Below are positions 8,379 to 17,933 of a DNA stretch of 64,000 nt, one piece after another. Origin of the DNA: Methanofollis tationis (lineage in GTDB: Archaea > Halobacteriota > Methanomicrobia > Methanomicrobiales > Methanofollaceae); assembly GCF_013377755.1 (NCBI RefSeq), contig NZ_JABXWR010000001.1, positions 1,871,104-1,935,103 of the forward strand, in the 5' to 3' direction. The position numbers and the translations under genes were made by a program. Numbering within the stretch: the first letter of the stretch is position 1; the number at the start of each line of letters is the position of its first letter. Below the pieces are notes generated by a model. It ran no database searches. It saw only the letters and a program-made list of their open reading frames with translations, and was not told the DNA's origin.

Positions 8379-9287
8379 ATGGATATCAGGAATAACACAC
8401 CCGTCCTGGCGATGCCTGCGATGCTCCTCGTCGTTGAGGTGATCGCAATCCTCCTCGCCCTCCCCATGCAGGAGGCCGGCGTCGCCGCCTTCGAAGACCC
8501 CACCTCGGTCGCGAACCCCTTCATCTTCATCGGCATGCTCCTCGTCTTCACCCTCATCATGCTCGCCCTGATTAAACTGGGGGGGAAGAAGGTGATCCTG
8601 GGGCTGATCGCCCTGTCCATCCTGTTCACCTTCTACTATGTCTTCTGGACGCTTTCCACCCTGCTCTTTGGCTTTTCGCTCACCGTTGGGGTCGCAGCTT
8701 TCGCCGTCGCCGTCCTTGCGACCGCTCTTCTCTTCCTGTACCCCGAGTGGTACGTCATCGACGGTCTTGGCCTCCTGATCGCAGGCGGGGTCGCCTCGAT
8801 CTTTGGTATCTCCCTCTCGGTCCTGCCGGTGATCCTCCTCCTGGTGATGCTCGCCGTCTATGATGCCATCTCGGTCTACAAGACCGGGCATATGATCGCC
8901 CTTGCCGAGGGGATCATGGACCTCAAAACGCCGATCCTCTTTGTGATCCCGAAACGGAGGGATTACTCGTTCAGAACCGAAGGCGTGGAGATTTCAAAAG
9001 AGAAAGAGGAACGGGGAGCCTTCATCATGGGCATGGGAGATCTGATCATGCCCTCCATCCTCGTCGTCTCGGCGCAGGTCTTTCTGCCCGGGGCAAAGGT
9101 CTGGCTCCTCTCGGTACCGGCACTCGGTGCGATGGCCGGCTCAATCCTCGGGATGGTCCTCCTCATCCATTTCGTCCTCTCCGGAAGACCACAGGCCGGT
9201 CTCCCACCTCTCAACGGCGGCGCCATCCTCGGCTTCCTCGCCGGCTGCGTCCTTAGCGGGAGCTGGGGCTGGCTCGCGATACTGTGA
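8379..9287 (+). CDS. presenilin/signal-peptide-peptidase-like intramembrane aspartyl protease (family A22)
   Basis: A polytopic membrane protein (302 aa, about nine hydrophobic segments) with the two catalytic aspartates of GxGD proteases: D162 in AVYDAISVYK and D221 in GMGDLIMPS. The C-terminal substrate-gating PAL-type motif appears as a variant, LPPLNGGAILG (about 274-284). This matches archaeal presenilin homologues such as the MCMJR1 protease, which cleave membrane helices. Its last 147 bases overlap, on the opposite strand, the end of the NOG1-like GTPase gene, so the PAL-region DNA is used twice. Substrates are unknown. Confidence 0.88.
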   Translation: MDIRNNTPVLAMPAMLLVVEVIAILLALPMQEAGVAAFEDPTSVANPFIFIGMLLVFTLIMLALIKLGGKKVILGLIALSILFTFYYVFWTLSTLLFGFSLTVGVAAFAVAVLATALLFLYPEWYVIDGLGLLIAGGVASIFGISLSVLPVILLLVMLAVYDAISVYKTGHMIALAEGIMDLKTPILFVIPKRRDYSFRTEGVEISKEKEERGAFIMGMGDLIMPSILVVSAQVFLPGAKVWLLSVPALGAMAGSILGMVLLIHFVLSGRPQAGLPPLNGGAILGFLAGCVLSGSWGWLAIL

Positions 9288-10208
9288 GAGGATCAGGGCG
9301 AGGACCTCATCCACCCCTTCGCCGGTCGCCGTCGACATCGAAAGACCGTCCCCGCCTTTGATGTCAGCCTTGTTCGAGACGACGATCACCGGGACGCTCA
9401 CCATCGCCCTGACCGTTTCGAGGAGACGGTACTGGTCCTCGATCGGATACCCGCAGTACTCGCTCGGGTCCAGGATAAAAAGGATCAGATGGGCCGAATT
9501 GACGACGGCCGAGATCGCCTGCTCTTCGATGGCGTTTCGCTCCTCTTCAGGCCGGTCCAGAAGTCCGGGCGTGTCCAGGAACTGGATTCTCTTGCGCCCC
9601 ATGTAACGGTGGCCGAGGATCACCCCCTTCGTGGTGAAGGGATAGCATGCCACTTCAGGCTCGGCAGAGGAGACAAGCTTGATGAACGATGACTTGCCGA
9701 CGTTCGGGTAGCCCGCGATCACCACCGTGAACTCGTCGTCCTTGACCTCGGGGAGTTTTCGCAGCACGTTGCGCACGTCGTTGAGGAACCGGAGATCTTT
9801 GTCGACCTGGTGGACGATCGAGGCGATCCTTGCCACGGCTTTCTTCCGCATGGCAGCGGTGTCCTCGGCCCACCGGATCCTCTTTCCGCCGTGCTCAAAA
9901 CCCATTCTCTTGGTGTGCATTGCCGCCCAGCCTACGTTGCCCAGGGCCATTTTCAGCCGTTCGATCCCGAAGAGGGCCTCGACGGTGTCCCGATAAAAGG
10001 GTGTCTGGTCTTCGAAGATCGGAAAGGACTGGATGACGTGGACAAGGCGATCGTGCACGGCGCTTGAGACCGCTTTGACGAAATCCTCGTTTGCTCTGTT
10101 TTTGTTGGCCTTCAGCCGCATCTTCGCTGCGGCCCGCCGGAAACTTCTGTCCAGCACTTCATCTGCCGTTGGTACGGTTGGAATCCGCTCAAACTCCACA
10201 GCACCCAC
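9141..10208 (-). CDS. NOG1-like GTP-binding protein
   Basis: A 355-residue GTPase of the Obg/NOG1 class. The N-terminal helical domain (about 1-160) is followed by a G domain with G1 GYPNVGKSS, G3 DTPGLLDRP, G4 SNKAD and a G5-like STATGEG. In eukaryotes NOG1 works in 60S assembly; archaeal versions are assumed to help ribosome biogenesis. The last ~45 residues are a low-complexity Pro/Ala/acidic tail (ending EDEMDEEDHPED) encoded antisense to the protease gene; this tail is not part of the conserved fold. It diverges from the CBS regulator with a 38-base shared promoter gap. Confidence 0.92.
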   Translation of the reverse strand: MGAVEFERIPTVPTADEVLDRSFRRAAAKMRLKANKNRANEDFVKAVSSAVHDRLVHVIQSFPIFEDQTPFYRDTVEALFGIERLKMALGNVGWAAMHTKRMGFEHGGKRIRWAEDTAAMRKKAVARIASIVHQVDKDLRFLNDVRNVLRKLPEVKDDEFTVVIAGYPNVGKSSFIKLVSSAEPEVACYPFTTKGVILGHRYMGRKRIQFLDTPGLLDRPEEERNAIEEQAISAVVNSAHLILFILDPSEYCGYPIEDQYRLLETVRAMVSVPVIVVSNKADIKGGDGLSMSTATGEGVDEVLALILSQYREPAPAPAKDAAGEEAEDGAAVERWETGLWSSGEDEMDEEDHPED

Positions 10209-10246
10209 AACCCTGATATTTATAGAGGTTCATAAGATTCTCTACT

Positions 10247-11125
10247 ATGGATTTGTCCCTCATCCAGAAAGAGATACTCATCACTCTCATCACCCTCTAT
10301 CACCGGCACTCCCGCGCGATCAAGGGTGAGGAGATCGCGGATGTGCTCAAACGCAATCCGGGGACGGTCCGGAATCAGATGCAGTCGCTTAAGGCCCTCG
10401 AACTCGTCGACGGTGTTCCCGGTCCGAAAGGCGGTTACAACCCCTCGGAGAAGGCTTACCGGGAATTGCATGTCGCCGATTACGATCAGGGCTCTCATGT
10501 GACGATCTCCCGGAATGATGAGGAGGTTGAAGGGGCAAATGTTTCAGAGATCGATTTCACCACGCTCTGCCATCCCGATATCTGCCATGCCCTGATCAGG
10601 ATCATCGGGAGCGTGAAGATCTTTGAGATCGGGGATGAGGTCACCATCGGACCCACGCCGGTGAACAAACTTCTCCTCAGGGGCGAAGTATTCGGCAAGG
10701 ACGAGGTGAAGAGTTCTCTTCTCATCTCGATCAGCGAGATGATCTCGCTCCCCAAGAAATCGATCAGGCATTATATGAGCGCCCCTCTCATCTCCCTCCT
10801 GCCGGGTACCACCCTCAAGGAGGCAACCCACCTCTTTGCCAGAAGCCGTATCCATGGAGCACCCGTCATGGACGGGGAGAGGCTCCTTGGCATCGTCACC
10901 CTCACGGATCTTGCGAAAGCCTATGCAAAAGGGTTTCCGTCCACCACCCCGGTCAGCGAGGCGATGACCTCGGATGTAATCGAAGCAGACGCCGAAACTC
11001 ATCTCTACGAGGTTATCCGGCGTTTTAAGGAGAGGGAGATCGGACGGCTGATCGTTGTCGATGACGGCAAACCTGTCGGAATCATTACGCAGTCCGACAT
11101 CATTGGTGTCTTCCCCGCGCTATAA
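10247..11125 (+). CDS. winged-helix DNA-binding protein with tandem CBS domains
   Basis: Predicted transcription regulator of 292 aa. Residues 1-75 form a winged helix (KGEEIADVLKRNPGTVRNQMQSLKALELV) with GPKGGY wing. The central region (about 76-175) is a conserved archaeal linker domain. The C-terminus carries two CBS motifs (about 178-232 and 237-292) that typically bind AMP, ATP or S-adenosyl compounds, suggesting energy or nucleotide sensing. Such HTH-CBS proteins are frequent in methanogens; the target genes are not known. Divergent from the NOG1-like gene. Confidence 0.88.
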   Translation: MDLSLIQKEILITLITLYHRHSRAIKGEEIADVLKRNPGTVRNQMQSLKALELVDGVPGPKGGYNPSEKAYRELHVADYDQGSHVTISRNDEEVEGANVSEIDFTTLCHPDICHALIRIIGSVKIFEIGDEVTIGPTPVNKLLLRGEVFGKDEVKSSLLISISEMISLPKKSIRHYMSAPLISLLPGTTLKEATHLFARSRIHGAPVMDGERLLGIVTLTDLAKAYAKGFPSTTPVSEAMTSDVIEADAETHLYEVIRRFKEREIGRLIVVDDGKPVGIITQSDIIGVFPAL

Positions 11126-11167
11126 GGGGTACCATAACCGGCCGTACGCTGATCTGGGCACCCACAA

Positions 11168-11178
11168 ATATAAATAGG
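11168..11178 (+). promoter_or_regulatory. TATA box of the histone gene
   Basis: AAATATAAATA is a close match to the archaeal TATA consensus. With the usual spacing of about 25 bases transcription would start near 11200, leaving an untranslated leader of some 55 bases that ends in a strong GGAGAGGTGA Shine-Dalgarno at 11241-11250. A purine-rich stretch upstream of TATA is not obvious. Confidence 0.65.
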
Positions 11179-11256
11179 GGTATCTCTATCTACAAATGTG
11201 TTCTTTCAATCCTCTGTCCCGGTATGGGTCATGATTGACAGGAGAGGTGATTGAAA

Positions 11257-11466
11257 ATGGGCGAACTACCGATTGCACCTGTTGGCAGGATTATTAAAAA
11301 TGCCGGCGCTGAGAGGGTGAGCGCCGACGGAAGCGAGGCTCTTGCTGTTCTTATGGAAGCGTATGGGACCGCGATGGCAAAAGAAGCGATTAAACTCACG
11401 CGTCATGCCGGGCGCAAGACCGTGAAGGCCGTCGATATCAAGATGGCAAATGAGATCCTTAAGTGA
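11257..11466 (+). CDS. archaeal histone (HMf family)
   Basis: A 69-residue single histone fold that dimerises and wraps DNA. It has the expected pattern: LPIAPVGRIIKNAGAERVS (helix 1 and DNA contact), a long middle helix EALAVLMEAYGTAMAKEAIKL, and RKTVKAVDIKMANEILK (loop 2 with the conserved R-T pair, then helix 3). The ATG is fixed by the GGAGAGGTGA site seven bases upstream; a TTG two codons earlier is in frame. Monocistronic, with its own TATA box and leader, as expected for an abundant protein. Confidence 0.97.
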   Translation: MGELPIAPVGRIIKNAGAERVSADGSEALAVLMEAYGTAMAKEAIKLTRHAGRKTVKAVDIKMANEILK

Positions 11467-11547
11467 ACACCCGCTTTAAATTGGCGGGATACCAAATTCT
11501 CCTTCTTTTCAACAATTTTATATATCGAGGAAGCGCACTGAGTGACT

Positions 11548-11799
11548 ATGAGTAAGATCTTCTCGCGGAGCCTTGCGCGCAAGCGGGTGATGAGCAATGA
11601 CGGGATGATTATCGGCCAGATCAAGAACCTGATGGTCGACCTCGACACAGGAGAGGTGATCGACCTCCTTGTCAAACCGGAGGCCTCTTTTGACACGTCA
11701 GGTTATCGGATGGACGGCGACCAGATGCTGATCCCCTTCGAAGCGGTCAAGGATGCGCGCGACTATATCGTGGTCGATCGTTACCGCTCAAAAAAATAA
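11548..11799 (+). CDS. PRC-barrel domain protein
   Basis: An 83-residue protein consisting of one PRC-barrel fold: start FSRSLARKRVMSNDG, then GMIIGQIKNLMVDLDTGEVIDLLVKP and a strand-rich C-terminus with IPFEAVKDARDYIVV. PRC barrels occur in RimM and in small archaeal proteins of unknown role, possibly in RNA metabolism or chromatin. TTTTATATATCG just upstream is a likely TATA box. A GTG six bases earlier is an alternative start. The last 19 bases overlap the 3' end of the phosphatase gene on the other strand. Confidence 0.85.
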   Translation: MSKIFSRSLARKRVMSNDGMIIGQIKNLMVDLDTGEVIDLLVKPEASFDTSGYRMDGDQMLIPFEAVKDARDYIVVDRYRSKK

Positions 11800-12479
11800 G
11801 GCCGATATTTCTGGATAATTTCAACAAATCCGTTCCCATACTTATTTTTCGATACATAGTCTGCCGCATCGCGCATCTCTTCTGTGGCATTGCCCACCGC
11901 CGCCCCGATCCCGGCGCGCCTGATCATCTCGGTGTCGTTTCCTGAGTCGCCGACGGCAAGCATCTCGTCGGTCGAGATGCCCATCAGCGCAGCGAGATCG
12001 GAAAGGGCCGTCCCTTTCGAGACTCCCTCATATTGCAGATGGATGGCGAACCCGGTATCGATGACCCTGACCGGCATATCCGCGATCACCTCTGCCGTTT
12101 CGGCGGGGTCGACGCTCCGTGCAAAGGCCACATCGGCGAAGCGGTTCTCAGGGGAGTAGAGGGTGAGGCGCTCCCCCTTCGCGGCAAAATGCTCCTCGAT
12201 CCGGTGATAGGCGTCCCAGCAGATCGGCTGGCGGCCGGTGATCTGGATCTGACCGTCAAACCTGAATCGGTAAACTCCGCCGTTCTCACAGATAACGGTG
12301 CCGTCGGTACCGATCATCTTGCAGAGGATGTCGAGGGAGCAGACGGTGTTGCCGCTGGCGATCACGACGGGGACGCCGGCGTCCACGAGGTCCCGTATCG
12401 CCTCGATGGCGGCGGTGGAGATCCGCCGCCTCTCGTCGGTCAATGTCCCGTCCAGATCTGTTACGATCGCCTTGAGCAC
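11781..12479 (-). CDS. phosphoglycolate phosphatase, archaeal HAD type
   Basis: HAD superfamily phosphatase (232 aa) of subclass IIB. Motif I is DLDGTLTDE (nucleophile and acid Asp), motif II VVIASGN, motif III Lys in EGVSKGTAL and motif IV GDSGNDTEM. The closest named group is the archaeal TA0175-type phosphoglycolate phosphatase, which removes phosphoglycolate; sugar-phosphate specificity is also possible, for example linked to the pentose/ribulose bisphosphate chemistry suggested by the phosphoribulokinase elsewhere in this window. It lies 13 bases after radA in the same direction. Confidence 0.9.
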   Translation of the reverse strand: MLKAIVTDLDGTLTDERRRISTAAIEAIRDLVDAGVPVVIASGNTVCSLDILCKMIGTDGTVICENGGVYRFRFDGQIQITGRQPICWDAYHRIEEHFAAKGERLTLYSPENRFADVAFARSVDPAETAEVIADMPVRVIDTGFAIHLQYEGVSKGTALSDLAALMGISTDEMLAVGDSGNDTEMIRRAGIGAAVGNATEEMRDAADYVSKNKYGNGFVEIIQKYRPYFFER

Positions 12480-12492
12480 CTGACCATCTCCC

Positions 12493-13473
12493 TCAGGGCT
12501 TGAGCCCGCTCATCTCAACCACGAACGCTGCCTCGCCGTCGGGCAGGTTCGGACTGTCGACGAGTTTTGCGATCCGGCGTCCGCCCTTGCTCTTGCGGAG
12601 GTACAGCCTGAACTTCGCCGCATGCCCGACGATATTGCCGCCGATAGGCTTTGTCGGGTCGCCGAAGAAGACGCCGGGGTTTGACTGGACCTGGTTTGTG
12701 ACGAGGGCCACGGCATTGAACTCTTCTGCGATCTTTGCCAGGTCGTACATGTGCCGGTTCAACTTTTGCTGGCGCACCGAGAGCGTGCCCCGACCCGCAT
12801 ATTCGGCCCTGAAGTGGGCGGTGAGCGAGTCGACGATGATCAGTCTGACCGGGTGTTCGCTCTCCTTCATTTCTGTTGCAAGGTCACGGGCGCTTTCGAG
12901 GAGGAGCATCTGGTGGTCTGAGGTGTAGCCTTTCGCCACATGGATCCTTTCCAGGAATTCGGTGAACGGCGGGGCCTCGTAGCCGGGGATGTCGAGCCCT
13001 TCCACCATCTGTTCGATACGTTCGGGGCGGAAGGTGTTTTCGGTGTCAATATAGATACACGACCCGTTGAGACCGCCGAATTCTTCGGGGATCTGGCAGT
13101 TGACCGCCATCTGGTGCGAGATCTGGCTTTTACCCGAACCGAACTCGCCGTAGACCTCAGTGATGGATTTCGTCTCTATGCCGCCTCCCAGAAGTGCGTC
13201 GAACTCTGGAACGAGAGTATGGAGTTTTTTTACTTCTTTTCTGTCCTCAAGAACGGCAATGCCCGTTTTGAACCCGCCAATGTCGGCGATCTCCCGTGCC
13301 GCCTTGATGATCTTCTTGGCACTTGATTCTCCGATCTCGGCTGCTTCGGCAAGATCGGCTGGAGAGGCCGTGGCGATGCTCTCGACGGTGGCATATCCGG
13401 CTTCCCTGAGTTTTTCGGCAGTGGTCGGCCCAACGCCTGGGAGATCTTCGAGATCTAGTGAACCTGATGGCAT
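12493..13473 (-). CDS. radA: DNA repair and recombination protein RadA
   Basis: Archaeal RecA/Rad51-family recombinase (326 aa) that forms filaments on single-stranded DNA and carries out strand exchange. The N-terminal helix-hairpin-helix domain ([20 protein letters not shown]) is followed by the polymerisation region and the ATPase core with Walker [10 protein letters not shown] and Walker [13 protein letters not shown]1/L2 region features such as TNQVQSNPG are present. It lies in a minus-strand group with the single-strand binding protein RPA just upstream, a functionally sensible pairing. Confidence 0.98.
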   Translation of the reverse strand: MPSGSLDLEDLPGVGPTTAEKLREAGYATVESIATASPADLAEAAEIGESSAKKIIKAAREIADIGGFKTGIAVLEDRKEVKKLHTLVPEFDALLGGGIETKSITEVYGEFGSGKSQISHQMAVNCQIPEEFGGLNGSCIYIDTENTFRPERIEQMVEGLDIPGYEAPPFTEFLERIHVAKGYTSDHQMLLLESARDLATEMKESEHPVRLIIVDSLTAHFRAEYAGRGTLSVRQQKLNRHMYDLAKIAEEFNAVALVTNQVQSNPGVFFGDPTKPIGGNIVGHAAKFRLYLRKSKGGRRIAKLVDSPNLPDGEAAFVVEMSGLKP

Positions 13474-13652
13474 ATTTTTACCTCACTCCATGAATCTGTG
13501 GTCACACCCCGGTGGAAAGAGGTGCGGGGCCCAGAAATGCGACACGCGATTGTGGGCACCGGGCACAGATAGCATTTTCGCCATGGACATATCCATTCTT
13601 TCCGTGCGCGGGGTGAAAGTGTAATTCCGCGCGTTCCTCTCCCCTGCTGCGT

Positions 13653-14960
13653 TTAGAAACTGTTTTCAGCGTGTTCAAGGCGCTGGAGGAGCGCCTCCAG
13701 CCTCCACTCAAGGAACTCCCTGCTGATCTCAACGGTTTCAATGGTGTAGGGAGTGATCTGCGTGCCTGAACGCCTCCCTTCTAACCGCACTTCGGATCCC
13801 GGGAGGAGATCGCGGGCGAGGATAAAAGCCTCGGTGCCGTTGTCGATCGTCGGACCGAGGGCGGAGGGGACAATTGTCCCTTCGAAGGATATGTCGCTGC
13901 AGTCAGGCTGTGGGAGGACAAGATGGCTTCCCGCCCCGACCGAAACCTCGATCGCCCCCGAACGCCCCTCCTTTGCCAGGGCATGGTACACGGTGATCTC
14001 TTCGTCTGCCGCAAGCGCGGCGAGGGCGTGCTCCCCCCACAGCACAAGTCTGATTGTCCCTGAATCGTCGGCCATGTCGAGGTTTCTGACCCATGACCGC
14101 CCGCCGTCCCGTGTCGTAAAACCCCGTGGCCGTCCGGGATCGACGATTCTGCCTCTGAGCGATACGGTATCTCCAGCCTTCACCCCGGCGGCTGCGGCGA
14201 ACCTGACCTCCACCGCCTCATCCGCCGGCGCCACCGTCCCCTTCTCGTCCAGGGAGAACTCGACGCCCCTGCCGCGCGAGGTGGTGCGGGCGCCGCCGAT
14301 CCGCACGCTTGCCCCTGCACAATATCCCTGGAGCAGTGCGGGCTCCCAGCAGACGAGCCGCGCTGTCCCGGTGGCGTCGCCGACAAGGGCGGAGGTCCGC
14401 ATTCCTTCGCTCCCGTCCCTGCGGGTGAAGCCCTTCGGCTCATCGATGGCAAGGATCCGTACTGTCAGATCGCCGGTGCCAACCGGATCGGCGCATCGCC
14501 GCTCCGTCTCCATCGGGCACTCGATGCTCACCCTGGATTTGCGCAGGGCAAGGGCCGAGAGGCTCGGGCCTCCACGCTGCGAGCGCCTCCCGATCACTTC
14601 GAGCACCTCGCCGACCTCGATCTCGGCCACGGCTTCGGCCTGATCGTCCCAGAGCACGACTTCGACCCTTCCGGTGGCATCGCCGAGGAGAAGGGAGGCC
14701 CGCCGCCCCTCCTCGCCGTCCTGTCGAGCAAAGGTGGTCGGTTCGCCGACTGAGAGCACCCTGCCGAAAAACGAGAGCAGTGTCGGGCCGGGCCCGAGAT
14801 CCCTGACCTGGAGGTGCTGCCTCCCGCAGTCGCCGACGACCAGGAGGGCGGCGGCATCTTCGTCGAGCAGCCCCCCGGATCCGTCTATCCGTTCCTGGAC
14901 GCGCCGCTCGAACTCATCGCGGCTGATGAGATCGTCGACGAGGGCATAGTGAAACTGCAC
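13653..14960 (-). CDS. replication protein A (single-strand DNA-binding, multiple OB folds)
   Basis: A 435-residue RPA. After a short N-terminal helical part (1-60) three repeated OB folds are visible, each with a similar core: FFGRVLSVGEPTTFARQDGEEG...DATGRVEVVLWDD, then RILAIDEPKGFTRRDGSEG...DATGTARLVCWE, then RGRIVDPGRPRGFTTRDGG...DDSGTIRLVLWGE, followed by a shorter C-terminal OB-like part. The repeated RDG and DATG words show internal duplication. No zinc finger is seen. It begins 6 bases after lysA and precedes radA by 179 bases, linking ssDNA protection with strand exchange. Confidence 0.94.
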   Translation of the reverse strand: MQFHYALVDDLISRDEFERRVQERIDGSGGLLDEDAAALLVVGDCGRQHLQVRDLGPGPTLLSFFGRVLSVGEPTTFARQDGEEGRRASLLLGDATGRVEVVLWDDQAEAVAEIEVGEVLEVIGRRSQRGGPSLSALALRKSRVSIECPMETERRCADPVGTGDLTVRILAIDEPKGFTRRDGSEGMRTSALVGDATGTARLVCWEPALLQGYCAGASVRIGGARTTSRGRGVEFSLDEKGTVAPADEAVEVRFAAAAGVKAGDTVSLRGRIVDPGRPRGFTTRDGGRSWVRNLDMADDSGTIRLVLWGEHALAALAADEEITVYHALAKEGRSGAIEVSVGAGSHLVLPQPDCSDISFEGTIVPSALGPTIDNGTEAFILARDLLPGSEVRLEGRRSGTQITPYTIETVEISREFLEWRLEALLQRLEHAENSF

Positions 14961-14966
14961 GGCAGA

Positions 14967-16259
14967 TCACGCGGTCCAGTCCGGCGTCTCCATCGTGGCG
15001 GTGACGTCGTCGAGGCGCTCAGCGCGGCGCATAATGGCATGTTTCCCGCCGCTCACCGCCACTTCGGCACAGCGCGGGCGGCTGTTGTACTGCGAGGACA
15101 TCGCAAAACCGTACGCCCCGGCATCGAGGACAGCGATGGTGTCGCCTGCATGCGGGGCCGGGAGTTCCCGGTCCTGCGCCAGCAGGTCGCCGGTCTCGCA
15201 GATCGGGCCGGCCACCGTGTAGGTACCGTCGGCGGCTGCATCGGCCCGGTCTGCGACGACCACCTCATGGTAGGAGTCGTACATCGCCGGTCTCACCAGG
15301 AGGTTGAAGCCGGCGTCGACGTTGACAAAGGTTCGGTGGGCGCGCTTCACCGAGTTCACGCCGACGAGCAGGACAGACGAGTCCCCGACAAGCCAGCGGC
15401 CGGGCTCCACCCAGAGTGCCGGATCGATCCCGCACTCCCTGATCCCCTGCAGGAAGACCGGCATGACGGCGGTCGCATACTCCTCGGGCGTCGGGGCCGG
15501 ATCGGTGTCGTGGTGGTACGGGATCCCGAGGCCGCCGCCAATATCGATGAACTCGAGGTTGACGCCGATGTCGGTGATCTCGCGGGCTACTCTGACCATC
15601 ACCCCGGCGGCGCGGGCAAAGGGATCGACTTCCAGGATCTGCGAGCCGATGTGGCAGTGGATGCCGACCGGTTCGATATGCTCGGCGGCAAGGGCCTCGG
15701 CGTAGGCGGCGACGATCTCCTCTGCAGGGATGCCGAACTTGCTCGTCTTCAGGCCGGTGGCGATCTTCGGATGGGTCGGCACCTCGAGGGCCGGGTTCAC
15801 CCGGAAGGCGATCGCGGCCGTCCTGCCTGCCTCTGCCGCTACGGCATTGAGCTGCCTGAGTTCTTCGATGGAGTCGACCGAGACACGCACCCCGGTTTCC
15901 ACGGCGAGGGCAAGGTCTGCCGGGCTCTTCGAGCTCCCGTTAAAGAGCAGGCGTTCGGGCTTCATGCCGGCGCGCAGGGCGAGTTCGAGTTCTCCTGAGG
16001 AGAAGACGTCTGCTCCAGCCCCTTCAGCCGCAAGCGTCCTGATCACGGTCAGGTTCCCGTTTGCTTTCGCCGCAAAGAGCACCTGTGTCTCGGGGTAATA
16101 CGCGGTGAGGGCGGCACGGAACCGCCTGAAGTTCCCGGCGATCCGGTCGAGGTCGGTGACGTACAGCGGCGTGCCGTAGGTCTCTGCAAGGGCGGTGCAG
16201 TCGTGGCCGCCGATGTGGAGGCGGCTGTTTTCGATGCTCAGGTGAGATGGGAGTTTCAT
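14967..16259 (-). CDS. lysA: diaminopimelate decarboxylase
   Basis: PLP-dependent fold III decarboxylase turning meso-diaminopimelate into lysine. Seen are [15 protein letters not shown] with the PLP lysine, [36 protein letters not shown] and the conserved C-terminal [14 protein letters not shown] and [14 protein letters not shown]. Length 430 aa is normal. The ATG overlaps the dapL stop by four bases, so DapL and LysA are translationally coupled. No dapF or dapAB genes lie in this window. Confidence 0.96.
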   Translation of the reverse strand: MKLPSHLSIENSRLHIGGHDCTALAETYGTPLYVTDLDRIAGNFRRFRAALTAYYPETQVLFAAKANGNLTVIRTLAAEGAGADVFSSGELELALRAGMKPERLLFNGSSKSPADLALAVETGVRVSVDSIEELRQLNAVAAEAGRTAAIAFRVNPALEVPTHPKIATGLKTSKFGIPAEEIVAAYAEALAAEHIEPVGIHCHIGSQILEVDPFARAAGVMVRVAREITDIGVNLEFIDIGGGLGIPYHHDTDPAPTPEEYATAVMPVFLQGIRECGIDPALWVEPGRWLVGDSSVLLVGVNSVKRAHRTFVNVDAGFNLLVRPAMYDSYHEVVVADRADAAADGTYTVAGPICETGDLLAQDRELPAPHAGDTIAVLDAGAYGFAMSSQYNSRPRCAEVAVSGGKHAIMRRAERLDDVTATMETPDWTA

Positions 16260-17404
16260 CGGCGAAGCCTCCCGATCCGCTCGATCGCCTCTTCGATCCG
16301 CTCCACCGATCGGGTGACCGCAAACCTGACGTAGCCGTCGCCGCTCTCGCCGAACCCGACGCCTGGCGTCACGACGATCCCGGCCTCGTTCAGGAACTGC
16401 GTCGCCGTGGTCATGCAGTCTTCGACCGGCATCCAGACGTAGAAGGTTGCCTTCGGCGCCCTGACATCGTAGCCGAGTTCGGAAAGCCCTTTCACCAGGA
16501 CGTCGCGCCGCTCCTGGTAGATGGCGCAGGCGTCGGCGACACACTGCTGCGGGCCGGTGAGGGCAGCGATCCCCGCCTCCTGAACTGCGTCGAAGACGCC
16601 CGAGTCCACGTTGGACTTTACGCGGCCAAGGCCGGAGAGGATCTCGGGATTGCCGACGGCCATCCCGATCCGCCATCCGGTCATGTTGTAGGTCTTCGAG
16701 AGCGAGTGCATCTCCACGCCGACCTCCTTTGCCCCGTCTGCCTGGAGGAACGAGGGAGCCCGGTATCCGTCGAAGGTGATCTCGGAGTAGGCGTTGTCGT
16801 GCACGACGACGAGGTCGTGCTCGCGTGCAAACTCCACAACCTCGTCGAAGAAGCGTTCGGGCGCAATCGCCGCCGTCGGGTTGTTCGGGTAGTTGAAGAA
16901 GAGGAGTTTCGCCCGTTCGAGCACCTCTGCCGGGATATCCTCGAGCACCGGGAGGAAGTTGTTCTCCTCAAGAAGGGGCATCAGGTGAACTTTTCCTTCG
17001 GCAAAGAGCGTTGAGGTTTTATAGACCGGGTATCCGGGATCGGGGACGAGGACATAGTCGCCCGGGTTTACAAACGCCTCCGGGATATGTGCGATGCCGT
17101 CCTTCGAGCCCATCAGGGCGACGACCTCTGATGCCGGGTCGAGGGGGACCGAGAAACGGTTGTCGTACCACGCCGCCACGGCGTCGCGGTAGGCGGCTAT
17201 CCCCTCGTAGGCCGGATAGTGGTGGTTTTTCGGGTCTTTTACGGCCCTGATCATTGCCTCGACGATGTGGTCGGGTGTCGGCAGGTCCGGGTCCCCGACA
17301 CCGAGATCGATAACGTCGACGCCCTCCCTCCTTTTCTGGCCTTTCAATGCGTCTATTCTGGCAAAAAGGTAGGGTGGCAGATTCTCCAGTCTCTGCGAGT
17401 ACAT
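16256..17404 (-). CDS. dapL: LL-diaminopimelate aminotransferase
   Basis: Class I/II aminotransferase (382 aa) that makes LL-diaminopimelate directly from tetrahydrodipicolinate, bypassing the succinylase/acetylase steps. N-terminus [20 protein letters not shown], then [19 protein letters not shown] and the PLP lysine in [16 protein letters not shown]. These features fit the DapL2 type of methanogens. The start follows an ACCTAGAG stretch; an upstream extension in frame is not conserved. It forms a two-gene lysine unit with lysA and heads the group containing RPA and radA. Confidence 0.93.
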   Translation of the reverse strand: MYSQRLENLPPYLFARIDALKGQKRREGVDVIDLGVGDPDLPTPDHIVEAMIRAVKDPKNHHYPAYEGIAAYRDAVAAWYDNRFSVPLDPASEVVALMGSKDGIAHIPEAFVNPGDYVLVPDPGYPVYKTSTLFAEGKVHLMPLLEENNFLPVLEDIPAEVLERAKLLFFNYPNNPTAAIAPERFFDEVVEFAREHDLVVVHDNAYSEITFDGYRAPSFLQADGAKEVGVEMHSLSKTYNMTGWRIGMAVGNPEILSGLGRVKSNVDSGVFDAVQEAGIAALTGPQQCVADACAIYQERRDVLVKGLSELGYDVRAPKATFYVWMPVEDCMTTATQFLNEAGIVVTPGVGFGESGDGYVRFAVTRSVERIEEAIERIGRLRR

Positions 17405-17507
17405 CGCTCTAGGTATTGCAGGACAAGAATAAATTACGTTCGCACCCTGCCGGAAAAGAGGGATATTTCCTGTATTTGCAGGGCCGGAGGGCCCCGGGTC
17501 ATCGCCG

Positions 17508-17885
17508 TCAGGTGGCGTGGTGCCTGCTCTCTGGCGGGGAGAGGTTGCAGACCAGATCTCTGATGCAGGGGTCGTCTTCTCCCTCGTTGAGAACTCCCAG
17601 AGATCGGACCTGCATGCAGATATCGCACATTCGTAGTCCCATGTGCTCGACATTATCGGCGATGAGATCGTCTGCGAGGTGCTGGATGGAGGTGATCACC
17701 TCGGTGCCCAGTTCGATCGTACATCCCCGTTTTTTTGAGGTATACTGGGAGACTGACGCCGGTGTAATCCCGAGCATCACCGATACTTTTTTCTGGGAGA
17801 GACCCTTTGCCGTCAGTTCCTGAACAAGGCACGCACGGATGCAGGGCAGAATGATCCAGACGCCGGTTTCGCAGGGGAGTTTCAT
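17508..17885 (-). CDS. HTH transcription regulator (Xre-like) with C-terminal cysteine motif
   Basis: A 125-residue predicted DNA-binding protein of the archaeal group that begins MKLPCE and carries a helix-turn-helix at about 26-56 ([31 protein letters not shown]). The C-terminal half has paired cysteines ([13 protein letters not shown] and a later Cys pair), which could bind a metal or Fe-S cluster. It is transcribed away from fdhD; the perfect palindrome at 17918-17933 between them is the obvious operator candidate, so it may control itself and formate dehydrogenase maturation. An in-frame ATG at 17900 is an alternative start. Confidence 0.85.
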   Translation of the reverse strand: MKLPCETGVWIILPCIRACLVQELTAKGLSQKKVSVMLGITPASVSQYTSKKRGCTIELGTEVITSIQHLADDLIADNVEHMGLRMCDICMQVRSLGVLNEGEDDPCIRDLVCNLSPPESRHHAT

Positions 17886-17917
17886 GGTATCACAATCCAT
17901 AAATTGAGAGAGTGCTG

Positions 17918-17933
17918 ATTAACAATTGTTAAT
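17918..17933. promoter_or_regulatory. 16-bp perfect palindrome, putative operator between HTH gene and fdhD
   Basis: ATTAACAATTGTTAAT reads the same on both strands. It lies 33 bases from the HTH start and just upstream of an AATAATATAAGA TATA-like element (17938-17949) for fdhD. Position and symmetry fit the binding site of a dimeric HTH repressor or activator. Confidence 0.6.

Noticed and set aside
13474-13652. Possible tiny zinc protein between RPA and radA (minus strand, HFHPAHG and CARC residues)
   Set aside because: The frame has no ATG/GTG/TTG after leaving the RPA coding region and no recognisable family; left as a 179-base spacer.
14967-16676. N-terminal extension of lysA by about 139 residues
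   Set aside because: The extension is antisense-free but out of frame with dapL codons, Arg-rich and unconserved; the ATG at 16259 matches the family start and the dapL stop overlap.
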